Origin: Rhinopithecus roxellana
Taxonomy: Eukaryota; Chordata; Mammalia; Primates; Cercopithecidae
Length of the DNA: 64,000 nt
NCBI RefSeq assembly: GCF_007565055.1
Contig: NC_044552.1
Location: 150,121,859-150,185,858, forward strand
Direction of reading: 5' to 3'
Shown here piece after piece: positions 60,801 through 64,000 of this stretch. The position numbers and the translations under genes are program-made. The notes under the pieces were generated by a model. It was not told where the DNA came from. It saw only the letters and a list, made by a program, of their open reading frames with translations, and did not search any database. The first letter of the stretch is position 1. Each line of letters opens with the position of its first letter.

Positions 60801-63627
60801 ACAAAAGAGTAGCCAAATGCTGTGGCATTCTTAGAAATGAAGAAAGAACTGAACTGATAAACAAACAAACAAAAACCTCACGTCATATTTTAGGAAACTC
60901 TGACACAAAATGCCCAGTGTGGACACAGGTGCCAGTTCAGTAGTGACCGTCAAGGCCAGGGAAGTGCCCTGTGGTGACCAAGAGAACAAGGAGCTCCCCT
61001 GGCAAGTGGGGTTGCAGTGGGAGCTGGGAGGGAGCAGTGCACGCACCGACGTGGCCGAATCACACGGTGCCTACCCTCGTCTGTGGAATTAGGTGTCAGC
61101 TAAAAGGAAAAAGAAATGGAAACTGAAATTCTAGCCGGTTATTGTCTTAAAACTGCAAACATTTCTCTTGAGTGTGGACTGACGCCCGTCCTACCTAGCA
61201 GGGTCTCGGCGCTCTGCTGTGTTCTTTGCACCGCGGTCACTATTTCAGAAACATGGTCCTGATACTCATCCTGATAATCTCTTAGGAGTGCCCGCGAAGA
61301 AGAATGAAACGCCTGTATATCCTGGTTAAGTTTCTATAGAATAAGAACATACACGATTCGTCAAATTATATTATTAATGATCACAGTATGATTACATAAT
61401 AATTAGTTATATATGTTTCTATAGAATAATAACATACCCACACAATTAATGTAATGGGGCCCGGACATGTTGTTAACTGGAAGGGTTTAAAGCAGAAGTG
61501 GTTCAGCACAGGCGGGTGGACACCCGCTGGGACTGTTTTCATGCCGCCTGTGCCTCGGCTCACTTACAGAAGTTCTGACTCGATATATCTGGGATTTGTA
61601 TTTTCAAAGCAGTACATGTGCTTTTATGCCCTTAAAGTATTTAAGAAACAGAAAGTCAAGTATTTCACCAATTTCCGTAGGAAGGGCTGCTCACTGCACG
61701 GTGGGGTGATGCTGGGCGCGAGCCGTGTTTCCGTCTGTTGTTGACTTCCTCACGATGATGGCTCGGGCTCAGAGCCTCTCATCACCGCCTGAGAAATGGG
61801 GGCTGCCCTCCTAATCTACTATCCAGACCTGCTTTCTGGAAGCTCAATTATCACGAGCACATGGTGGAAAACATGTGGGCCGGTGAAAACAACTTAACAT
61901 GTAAATGTACATAATAAAGTTCCAGGCACAATACATATGAATGCTTTTAGAGAACTTTGGGAGCAAAGCTACTGATGTCCTGTGTGCAAAGTCCTCTTCT
62001 CCCCCTGAAATTATCTGAAGGATCTTCCATGGGAAGATTTGACAGAACCAGGACACTACTGCTTAATATTTAATATCAGACACTCTTAAATCACGTGAGT
62101 ATAACTAAACTTAAATAAATATTCTTCATTTCTTTAGTCAAGTCTCTCTTTTCTATAAAATGGAGATGACTTTCATATGTTTGGGAAACATTGTAATAAC
62201 TTAATAACATTTTAATATCAAAACTGAAGTGTTTTTATTATCTGGAGTACAGAAAAAGTTATACAACTTATTCAATTAATTTTATTCAGTTTGAAAAGAA
62301 TGAAAATTAATTTCATATACATTTATTCTAAATACACTTATGCAGCTTATGAGGGGGTGGGATATCTCTAATTCTGACTAACAAAGAGAACAGATTAATC
62401 CTGTTTACAGATGTTTTACTGTTGTAGTCATTATGCTGGTCACATTGTTTAAAACAAAAGGTAAAACAATGTTCTCAACCAAAGGTATAAAAATATCCTC
62501 CTACTATTTCACCCTGGAGAATTGCCAAATATACTATACGGAATAACTATTTTTTTAACTTTCACTTCTAAAAATTATTAGTAGTTTAACAGGAGCTGTT
62601 CACACTGATGATATGCTGTACGAGATCTATTTAATCTAACATGTATAAACATGTTTTCTACCATTTAACATTAAAATTAAATTGAGAACTTTGATTAACT
62701 AAAGTAAGATTTTAGTTTAATGATTTAATTTGATTAATTAAAATGAGAATTTTGACTCATAAAATTGAACTACTACCACAGCTATTTGAAATAATTCATT
62801 TCATGGCCAAAATGTATTTTTCCTTCTGATATTTGCTCAGAATCCCAATCCTATGTTTTGTTTTGTTTTTAGGTTTAGTCTTCTGTTTAGTATGTATTAG
62901 AAAGCAGAACCCCCTGAGTGAATACCCTCTGCAGTTGATTATGAAAATAGTAACGATTTTGGCCTGGCGCAGTGGCTCACGCCTGTAATCCCAGCACTTT
63001 GGGAGGCAGAGGCAGGCGGATCACAAGGTCAGGAGATGGAGACCATCCTGGCTAACACGGTGAAACCCTGTCTCTACCAAAAATATAAAAATTAGCCAGG
63101 CATGGTGGTGGGCACCTGTAGTGCTAGCTACTCAGGAGGCTGAGGCAGGAGAATCGCTTGAACCTGGGAGGTGGAGGTTGCAGTGAGCCAAGATCGCATC
63201 ATTGCACTCCAGCCTGGGTGACAGAGCGAGACTCCATCTCTAAATTAATTAATTAATTAATTAATTAAAAGAAAGAAAGAAAACAGTAACGATGGTATAC
63301 CCTTTTAAAGAAGGCCAGAATGGGCCTGTAATGGAAACTTGTATCTAACACACGAGGGGCTTTCCTGTTTTCAGTGAGGGCTTCTTTTACTTCCATTAGA
63401 TGACATGTCTTTTGACGAGCATAATTTAAACCATTTCGCCAGAAATCAACATAAACATTCACTGCATAAATTAAAACTCTGGCTTCCGGTGAAGCTGTTT
63501 TTACCTGAATGACACGATCCAACTGGCTCAAGGCTGACCGTGTGTTTCTCTGCAGACGCTGCTGTTTGTTGTACAGGGTGGAAATCCGCGTGGCCTCACT
63601 GCGACTCTTTTCAATCTTTCCCTTGTA
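15718..63627 (-). CDS. KIF25: KIF25, kinesin-14 family motor (13 coding exons, 5' end not fully defined)
   Basis: Joined exons, 5' to 3' on the - strand: 63627-63505, 61333-61195, 58445-58342, 56244-56156, 52913-52877, 41036-40969, 31176-31102, 28001-27852, 22194-22018, 20393-20242, 18491-18309, 17891-17736, 15887-15718. All borders are AG/GT and all phases agree; the sum is 1623 nt (540 codons plus TGA). Residues 1-122 are charged, Gln-rich coiled coil. The neck and first motor strand begin at 123 (ELKGNIRVHCRIRPLL). The P-loop GQTGSGKS is at 221-228, switch I SSRSH at about 351-355, switch II DLAGSE at 425-430, and a Lys/Arg-rich tail ends the protein. Family knowledge: kinesin-14 motors are minus-end-directed microtubule ATPases with the motor at the C-terminus; human KIF25 is reported to restrain premature centrosome separation. 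The identity rests on near-identity of the motor to human KIF25 as I remember it. The true start codon is not certain. Confidence 0.93.
16058..16345. repeat. 43-bp minisatellite in last KIF25 intron
   Basis: About 6.6 copies of a 43-bp unit containing GGTCACTAGCACCCCTCGCC and CGGGTCCGGGAGGGTCAGCA. Copies differ by a few bases; the last two are the most diverged. It lies between the terminal and penultimate KIF25 exons. Confidence 0.95.
17736..17891 (-). CDS. KIF25: KIF25 microtubule-binding exon
   Basis: Acceptor CTGTCCCAG, donor CCTCG then GTAAC. It encodes VSGVTGSALRETACINRSLA, then ALADVLGALSEHRSHVPYRN and SRLTHLLQDCL. This is loop 11, helix 4, loop 12 and helix 5 of the kinesin head, the main microtubule-binding face. 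INRSL-ALADVI-type and PYRNSRLT motifs are intact. Confidence 0.97.
18309..18491 (-). CDS. KIF25: KIF25 switch II exon with extended loop
   Basis: Acceptor CCCTTGCAG, donor GCATTG then GTGAGC. About 46 residues rich in Ala, Gly, Arg, Ser and Pro come first, then QARLQLVDLAGSECIG with the switch II motif DLAGSE. Most kinesins have only a few residues between these two strands, so this is a long insertion in loop 10. It aligns in length with human KIF25 as remembered, so it is not an annotation error. Confidence 0.95.
19371..19530 (+). mobile_element. MER5-like hAT transposon remnant
   Basis: Begins TGGCTCTCCAGGTGTGGTCC and ends near GCTCAAGTTTGAGAGCTAC, matching the general layout of MER5A/B (terminal CAGTGGTTCTCAAAGTGTGG and CTCAAGTTTGAGAACCACTG). 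Confidence 0.7.
19881..20170 (-). mobile_element. Alu, - orientation
   Basis: T-rich tail followed by GACAGAGTTTTTGCTCTG and ending ACGCCCGGCC, with CTGATTTTT on both sides. It sits about 70 bp downstream of the KIF25 switch I exon (on the - strand). Confidence 0.92.
20242..20393 (-). CDS. KIF25: KIF25 switch I exon
   Basis: Acceptor TTGTCTGCAG, donor TACTG then GTAAGT. It encodes AVGSASKLMELVRGGLQLRA, then KHPTLVHADSSRSHLIITVT. SSRSH is switch I, which senses the gamma-phosphate. The position usually held by Asn three residues before SSRSH is His, as in human KIF25 as I recall it. Confidence 0.97.
21340..21475 (+). mobile_element. L1 3'-end fragment
   Basis: AAGTATACACCTTGATATTT and GTGAAATCATCACC followed by AGCTAATTAACA resemble the 3' UTR of older L1 subfamilies. 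Confidence 0.6.
21484..21788 (-). mobile_element. Young AluY, Old World monkey type, - orientation
   Basis: Long T tract, then GAGACGGAGTCTCGCTCTG; the GGCCGGATCTCAGCTC and CACCTCGCCTGGCTAG variants are cercopithecid-like. Flanked by a perfect 16-bp direct repeat, AAGAAAGATCATTCTT. Confidence 0.93.
21962..22035 (-). repeat. 37-bp tandem duplication across a KIF25 splice donor
   Basis: Two adjacent copies (21962-21998 and 21999-22035), each with ACTCAGAGGCCAGCAGC. The copy at 21999 is the real exon end and donor; the other copies the exon end and a GTGAGA donor into the intron. Confidence 0.92.
22018..22194 (-). CDS. KIF25: KIF25 motor exon (VEVYNNDIFDLL)
   Basis: Acceptor CTTCCCGCAG, donor CTCTGA then GTGAGT. 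It encodes LISENPSRSPKVEVSIVEVY followed by NNDIFDLLAKD and on to EVALLASE. The S-x-x-E-x-Y-N-x-x-x-x-D-L-L pattern is a conserved core strand and helix of kinesin heads. The 3' splice region is copied once in tandem (21962-22035), creating a second donor 37 bp downstream. Confidence 0.97.
22742..23027 (+). mobile_element. Alu, + orientation
   Basis: GCTGGGCGCGGTGGCTCACG to CCGTCTCAAAAAAC, flanked by CAGCTGCA on both sides. Several deviations from AluY indicate AluS-like age. Confidence 0.9.
23673..23980 (-). mobile_element. Alu, - orientation
   Basis: T/A-rich tail, GAGACAGAGTCTCGCTCTG, ending CACTGTGCCCAGCC. CTACAGATTTTA and CTACAGGTTTTA flank it as direct repeats. Confidence 0.9.
24890..24950 (+). 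repeat. MIR-like SINE fragment
   Basis: AACGAGGAAAGTGAGGTATC then CCTTGCCCGGGGCCACTCAC resembles the MIR core and its GCCCAAGGTCAC segment. Confidence 0.5.
25725..25781 (-). mobile_element. Alu fragment, left of LTR12 insertion
   Basis: CTCAAACTCCTGACCTCG through CCTCCCAAAGTGCTGG is the middle of an antisense Alu. It breaks at the LTR12 boundary and resumes at 26971. Confidence 0.8.
25782..26970. mobile_element. Palindromic LTR12 (ERV9-type) long terminal repeat
   Basis: Non-coding retroviral LTR. The right part (about 26110-26970) is sense LTR12: CCAATCAGCA tandem subrepeats, a GGGAATAAAAGCAGGC TATA-like box, AATAAATCTTGCTGCTGC polyadenylation region, and an end at GGACACA. The left part (25782 to about 26103) is the same R-U5 segment in reverse, starting TGTGTCC. 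The whole is flanked by CTGG at 25778-25781 and 26971-26974, inside an Alu. No viral gene is present. Confidence 0.88.
26971..27005 (-). mobile_element. Alu fragment, right of LTR12 insertion
   Basis: CTGGGATTACAGGTGTGAGC continues the Alu interrupted at 25781, after the 4-bp duplicated CTGG. Confidence 0.8.
27321..27623 (+). mobile_element. Alu, + orientation
   Basis: GCCAGGCACGGTGACTCATG to a degenerate A-rich tail, flanked by a perfect 13-bp repeat AAGTTTTGTCTTA. Confidence 0.93.
27852..28001 (-). CDS. KIF25: KIF25 P-loop exon
   Basis: Acceptor GAATTTTAG, donor CTTCAG then GTACTG. It encodes YNVCVMAYGQTGSGKSYTML and continues through PLDPQSDLGIIPRAAEELF. It contains the Walker A motif GQTGSGKS (Ser instead of the commoner Thr after the Lys) and the GIIPR motif that starts the following helix. 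It binds the ATP phosphates. An Alu lies about 230 bp downstream on the - strand. Confidence 0.97.
28226..28392. repeat. Tandem duplication of about 75-95 bp
   Basis: ACACACACAGCGTGGGTTCA and GTTCTCCAGTTCAGCATTCA each occur twice. The first copy holds an extra stretch of about 23 bp (TTTCTCCTGGGCATTTCCAT...). Confidence 0.85.
28440..28712 (-). mobile_element. Alu, - orientation, internally deleted
   Basis: T tract, GAGACGGATTCTTGCTCTG, to TTACAAGCATGAGCCA. Part of the right arm around 28575 (GAGATCAGCCCAGC) is missing compared with a full Alu. Confidence 0.9.
29376..30131 (+). mobile_element. Probable ERV1-class solo LTR (MER4-group-like)
   Basis: Promoter-like TGTATAAAACCAAACTGTGC at about 29989, then GGCACATGTTCTCAGGACC, a GGATAAATCTCTC signal and TTTACAGAGTTTGACTC near the end. 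This order is typical of MER4-type LTRs. The left boundary is uncertain and no coding part is attached. Confidence 0.65.
31102..31176 (-). CDS. KIF25: KIF25 motor exon before the P-loop
   Basis: Acceptor TTTGTCTCTCAG, donor GATGG then GTGAGT. It encodes VYGPAESQRVVFGDVCPLL and TSLLD. This corresponds to the kinesin segment with the xxSQxxVFxxV motif and the helix that leads into the P-loop strand. It matches human KIF25 as I recall it, with a small substitution (QRVVF here, QSAVF remembered). Confidence 0.94.
31426..31673. repeat. GA-rich polypurine tract
   Basis: About 250 bp almost purely G and A on the + strand, built of GGGGA, GGGGAGA and GAGGA units. Mirror-symmetric purine runs like this can form triplex DNA. 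It lies just upstream of a KIF25 motor exon, in the intron. Confidence 0.95.
32785..32940. repeat. Imperfect 18-20 bp tandem repeat
   Basis: About eight copies of a unit like TTACCTGCAATACTATTT, with variants TTTCCTGC and TATCTGC. Confidence 0.9.
33080..33340 (+). mobile_element. Old L1 ORF2 fragment
   Basis: AAAATTAATGTGAAAACATC then GCCTCTATAGATACAAATAG and GGGAATAAACTTAATAAG are diverged matches to the reverse-transcriptase end of L1. Frame is broken. Confidence 0.7.
33715..33889 (+). mobile_element. Monomeric Alu (FLAM-like) with A/T-rich tail
   Basis: Only the left arm is present (GGCTGGGCACGATGGCTCAC to CTCCATCTCAATATCC), followed by a decayed A-rich tail. GGTGTTGCA occurs on both sides as a direct repeat. 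Confidence 0.85.
34614..34913 (-). mobile_element. Alu, - orientation
   Basis: T tract, GAGACAGACTCTTGCTCTG, ending CCATCCCTGGCC. Flanked by CTCCTTTCCCTTTTTCT repeats; a CT run lies beside the tail. Confidence 0.92.
35187..35493 (+). mobile_element. Very young AluY, Old World monkey type
   Basis: Almost consensus, with a 24-base A tail and an 11-bp direct repeat AGAAATTTAAC on each side. Carries GGCTCAAGCC, GAGACGGGCGG and GATCCGGCCACTGC. Confidence 0.95.
35494..37313. other. KIF25 intron, no gene seen
   Basis: AT-rich to neutral unique sequence. Short open frames have no recognisable motif or splice chain. Confidence 0.5.
37325..37737 (-). mobile_element. Alu with duplicated 3'-proximal segment
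   Basis: A full antisense Alu (37325-37628) runs straight into a second copy of its terminal ~105 bp (37629-37737). A single pair of AACATTCCTTT direct repeats (37314-37324 and 37738-37748) encloses both. Confidence 0.88.
38690..39126 (+). mobile_element. Tandem Alu: truncated arm plus full Alu
   Basis: GGCTGGGCGTGGTGGCTCAC begins a partial Alu, ending TAAAAATACAAATA, followed at once by a second, complete Alu (AACTGGGCATGGTGGCTCAC) with a long A tail. AGGAAACT flanks the pair. Confidence 0.88.
39440..39830 (+). mobile_element. Old L1-type 3' region fragment (tentative)
   Basis: AGTTTTATTTGGGTCTTTCT, TTTATAATAACTGTTTTCAC and TTTCCTACTTCCTTGAATCA resemble the 3' sequence of ancient L1 elements. 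Diverged, subfamily not assigned. Confidence 0.5.
40495..40860 (+). mobile_element. Tigger-like DNA transposon remnant
   Basis: GTCCCTCGACTTCTGATGGG, CCATTGCAGGTTGAAAAC, AGCTCAGCCTAGCCTGCCTT and the GTACTAAAAGC stretch match the interior of a non-autonomous Tigger-group element. Confidence 0.75.
40969..41036 (-). CDS. KIF25: KIF25 motor exon
   Basis: Acceptor TTTTCTCTCAG, donor GAAAG then GTAAGT. It encodes ETVLVKCDRPGHPLINKT and YHFE, which fits the part of kinesin heads that ends in the FxFDxVF-type strand (here YHFERVY after joining to the next exon). It lies just right of a Tigger-like transposon remnant. Confidence 0.9.
41037..45718. other. KIF25 intron, mostly unique
   Basis: No supported exon. 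A short TG run lies at 41794-41826, and MIR-like stretches near 42640-42740 and 43660-43740. The 42375-42848 open frame lacks splice or domain support. Confidence 0.5.
45719..45855. repeat. Minisatellite of 21- and 15-bp units
   Basis: Three copies of a 21-bp unit (GGCGGAGTCGTCTAGTCTGG plus G) pass into five copies of a 15-bp unit (GGCGGAGTCGTCTGG) that lacks the six bases TAGTCT. Confidence 0.95.
46000..46700 (+). repeat. Degenerate tandem repeats, probably L1 5' UTR
   Basis: About ten diverged copies of a 60-75 bp unit with CAGGCCAGC, AGCAGCC, CCCAGACC and GAAACAGCC. It sits directly before a same-strand L1, so a repeat-bearing 5' UTR of an old primate L1 is the simplest reading; an independent satellite is the alternative. 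Confidence 0.55.
46930..50975 (+). pseudogene. Decayed L1 retrotransposon (ORF1 remnant and ORF2)
   Basis: Sense L1 of about 4 kb. The early part (CTTTCACAGACAAG, CAAGACAGGACTTACAAG) resembles L1 ORF1; 48400-48560 (GAGGACTTCAACACCCCACT) the endonuclease part of ORF2; 49500-50100 the reverse transcriptase; 50800-50940 (TGGATCAAAGACCTAAATGT) the ORF2 end. Stops and frameshifts are frequent, so no protein is made. It lacks the usual 3' UTR and A tail. It lies antisense in a KIF25 intron. Confidence 0.9.
51053..51600 (+). mobile_element. Possible solo LTR (unclassified)
   Basis: Begins TGTTAAAGGAAAG at the broken 3' end of the L1. Its last part has a short A/T signal (ACTGATAAAATCTGCCTTTC) and looks like an LTR R-U5. 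No family assigned. Confidence 0.4.
51664..51947 (-). mobile_element. Alu, - orientation
   Basis: Follows a GTTTTT-rich tail; GAGATGAAGTCTCATTCTTG to CACTGCGCCCGGCC. Confidence 0.92.
52877..52913 (-). CDS. KIF25: KIF25 37-nt micro-exon
   Basis: Only 37 nt: acceptor TTCCTGCAG, donor GATGAC then GTGAGT. It encodes SISREVAHAVDD, joining the first-strand exon to the next motor exon. 37 is not a multiple of three, so skipping it would break the frame. Phase 2 in and phase 0 out match both neighbours exactly, which is the main support. Confidence 0.82.
53387..53926 (+). mobile_element. hAT-type non-autonomous DNA transposon
   Basis: 540 bp with short terminal inverted repeats CAGTGGT and ACCACTG. 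The interior (GGAGGCCTGTTAGAAACCAG, CAGCAGGAGGTGAGCGGTGA, TTCCACGAAGCTGGTCCCTG) matches a well-known Charlie/hAT-group element. CTTTAGAG and ATCTAGAA may be worn 8-bp target repeats. Confidence 0.8.
54400..54650 (+). mobile_element. DNA transposon fragment (Tigger-like, tentative)
   Basis: TAGGCTGAGCATCCCTCATC then repeated CCAAAAT/TCCAAAA words and CATTTGAAAATATG resemble one end of a primate Tigger-group element. Boundaries approximate. Confidence 0.55.
55030..55600. repeat. 30-bp G-rich minisatellite
   Basis: Regular part 55290-55580: about ten copies of a 30-bp unit with GTGGGAGGGGCAGGTGTGGT and CAGGATGGGA. The left half is a looser array of longer units with CAACAATGGG. All three + frames stay open and give fake Gly/Val/Trp-rich proteins. 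KIF25 intron. Confidence 0.95.
56156..56244 (-). CDS. KIF25: KIF25 exon with first motor strand
   Basis: Acceptor TCATTGTAG, donor AGCAG then GTAAC. It encodes ELKGNIRVHCRIRPLLPFDS and a short acidic loop (ESDDPVLQS). The string GNIRVxCRxRPLL is the hallmark first beta strand of kinesin-14 motor heads, directly after the neck. The RxRP motif that packs near the nucleotide base is intact. Confidence 0.93.
56424..56700 (-). mobile_element. Alu, - orientation
   Basis: TTTTTTGAGATGGAGTCTTG to CTACCATGCCAGGC, flanked by TGAACAGTTATTT repeats. It begins about 180 bp upstream of the first-strand KIF25 exon. Confidence 0.92.
58342..58445 (-). CDS. KIF25: KIF25 neck exon
   Basis: Acceptor CCTTTCAG; donor GTGAGC. 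With the base carried over from the previous exon it encodes 35 residues including VVHLEQALQDVSARHQ and LERQRRKVLHNSLV. The basic run followed by LHN just before the motor is typical of the kinesin-14 neck, as in KIFC1 and KIFC3, and supports minus-end-directed motility. The surrounding intron is locally GC-rich, which creates long spurious reading frames. Confidence 0.9.
59821..60118 (+). mobile_element. Alu, + orientation
   Basis: GCTGGGTGTGGTGGCTCGCG to a CCCCCCACCCCCACC-interrupted tail, flanked by AGAACACAGGCAT on both sides. Confidence 0.93.
60408..60701 (-). mobile_element. Alu, - orientation
   Basis: Short T tract, GAGACGGAGTCTCGCTCTG, ending CATTGGGCCTGGCC. Confidence 0.92.
61195..61333 (-). 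CDS. KIF25: KIF25 coiled-coil exon
   Basis: Begins AAACTTAACCAG after ...TTCTATAG and ends CTGCTAG before GTAGG (phase 1). The 46 residues start KLNQDIQAFHSSSRALLRD and end TQQSAETLL. They are acidic and Gln-rich with regular hydrophobic spacing, continuing the stalk helix of the previous exon in frame. Confidence 0.85.
61334..62958. other. KIF25 intron, AT-rich, no gene seen
   Basis: Long AT-rich stretch (especially 62100-62800) between coiled-coil exons. I see no exon, Alu or clear L1 until 62961. Confidence 0.5.
62961..63284 (+). mobile_element. Alu with (AATT)n-type tail
   Basis: GGCCTGGCGCAGTGGCTCAC to CTCCATCTCTAAATTAATTA; the tail has become an ATTA microsatellite (63241-63268) plus GAAA units. 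AAAATAGTAACGAT / AAAACAGTAACGAT flank it. Confidence 0.93.
63505..63627 (-). CDS. KIF25: KIF25 coiled-coil exon (most upstream certain exon)
   Basis: Open phase 0 at both ends: acceptor ...TTTGCAATAG before TACAAG, donor ATTCAG then GTAAAA. It encodes 41 residues rich in Lys, Arg, Gln and Ser (KGKIEKSRSEATRIS..., ending LSQLDRVIQ), helical and heptad-compatible, so it is probably stalk coiled coil. It has no initiator Met near its start, so at least one upstream exon must exist. A candidate lies at 63794-63877. Confidence 0.85.
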
Positions 63628-63720
63628 CTATTGCAAAGAAAATAAACAAAGACAATTTAAAGTCTTCAAACTTTGAAGCAGAAGCAGAGGAGAGCTGAAC
63701 CTCTCCTTTTTCCTCTGAGG

Positions 63721-64000
63721 ACAGAGTGGTTGCTGATTGTCCCGGGTGCACCTGCCCGCCTGAGAGAAGACACCGCCCCCGCACGGGACTCACTGTAGCC
63801 GGGAACACGGCGGGGACAACTCCAGGTGAGCCAGGGGCGCGCGGGGCACGGAGCCACAGAGGCCGTCGGGGAGGCATCCCCAGGGCTGGGCCTGAGGGTC
63901 TCGGCCAGGTGCGGGGAGGCAGAACGTCCTGAAGAGGGGCTGCGTGTGAGGCCAGCGATGCCCGCGTGTGAGCTCGGGGTCCCGCGCTGCCTGCGGTGCC
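63721..64000 (-). promoter_or_regulatory. GC-rich stretch; possible KIF25 first exon or promoter edge
   Basis: Base composition changes sharply to GC- and CpG-rich here, immediately upstream of the first certain KIF25 exon. On the - strand an open frame starts with ATG at 63877 (MPPRRPLWLRAPRAP...) and meets a good donor (GGCTACA then GTGAGT) after 63794. That is 28 codons in phase 0, matching the next exon. The peptide is low-complexity, Pro/Arg-rich and unlike known kinesin tails, so it could be coding, 5' UTR, or chance. The region is cut by the window edge. Confidence 0.35.

Overview
This is nuclear DNA from a primate, very probably an Old World monkey. It is intron-rich and crowded with about twenty Alu copies in both orientations, plus L1, LTR and DNA-transposon fossils. 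At least three Alus (12907-13205, 21484-21788, 35187-35493) carry bases such as GGCTCAAGCC, CTAGCCGGGCGAGG and GATCCGGCCACTGC that I associate with cercopithecid AluY lineages rather than human AluY. Bacterial features (operons, ribosome binding sites, CRISPR arrays) do not apply.

Two protein genes converge. At the left end, on the + strand, are the last two coding exons of a FERM-domain gene best called FRMD1 (796-860 and 2375-2620), with a 3' UTR that probably ends near 3895. From 15.6 kb to the right edge, on the - strand, lies KIF25, a C-terminal-motor (kinesin-14) microtubule motor. I could join thirteen coding exons from 63627 down to the stop at 15718. Every junction has AG/GT borders and compatible phase, giving 1623 nt, or 540 codons plus a stop. 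The joined product reads: coiled coil, kinesin-14 neck, complete motor (first beta strand, P-loop, switch I, switch II) and a short basic tail. FRMD1 and KIF25 tail-to-tail matches the order I recall for human chromosome 6q27.

Layout: 1-3.9 kb, FRMD1 3' end; 3.9-15.6 kb, intergenic, with a CA-rich array and three Alus; 15.6-31.2 kb, the KIF25 tail and most of the motor exons, with a 43-bp minisatellite, several Alus and a palindromic LTR12 (ERV9-type) element; 31.2-41 kb, a long intron with a GA tract, Alus and a Tigger-like transposon; 41-52.9 kb, an intron holding a roughly 4-5 kb decayed L1; 52.9-63.6 kb, the first-motor-strand, neck and coiled-coil exons, with a 30-bp minisatellite; 63.7-64 kb, a GC-rich stretch with a possible first exon.

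I found no unknown multi-gene system. The points most worth checking are the complete upstream half of the KIF25 motor (the human protein as I remember it starts differently), a 37-bp duplication that copies a KIF25 splice donor, and the inverted-repeat LTR12 with a 4-bp target duplication inside an Alu.
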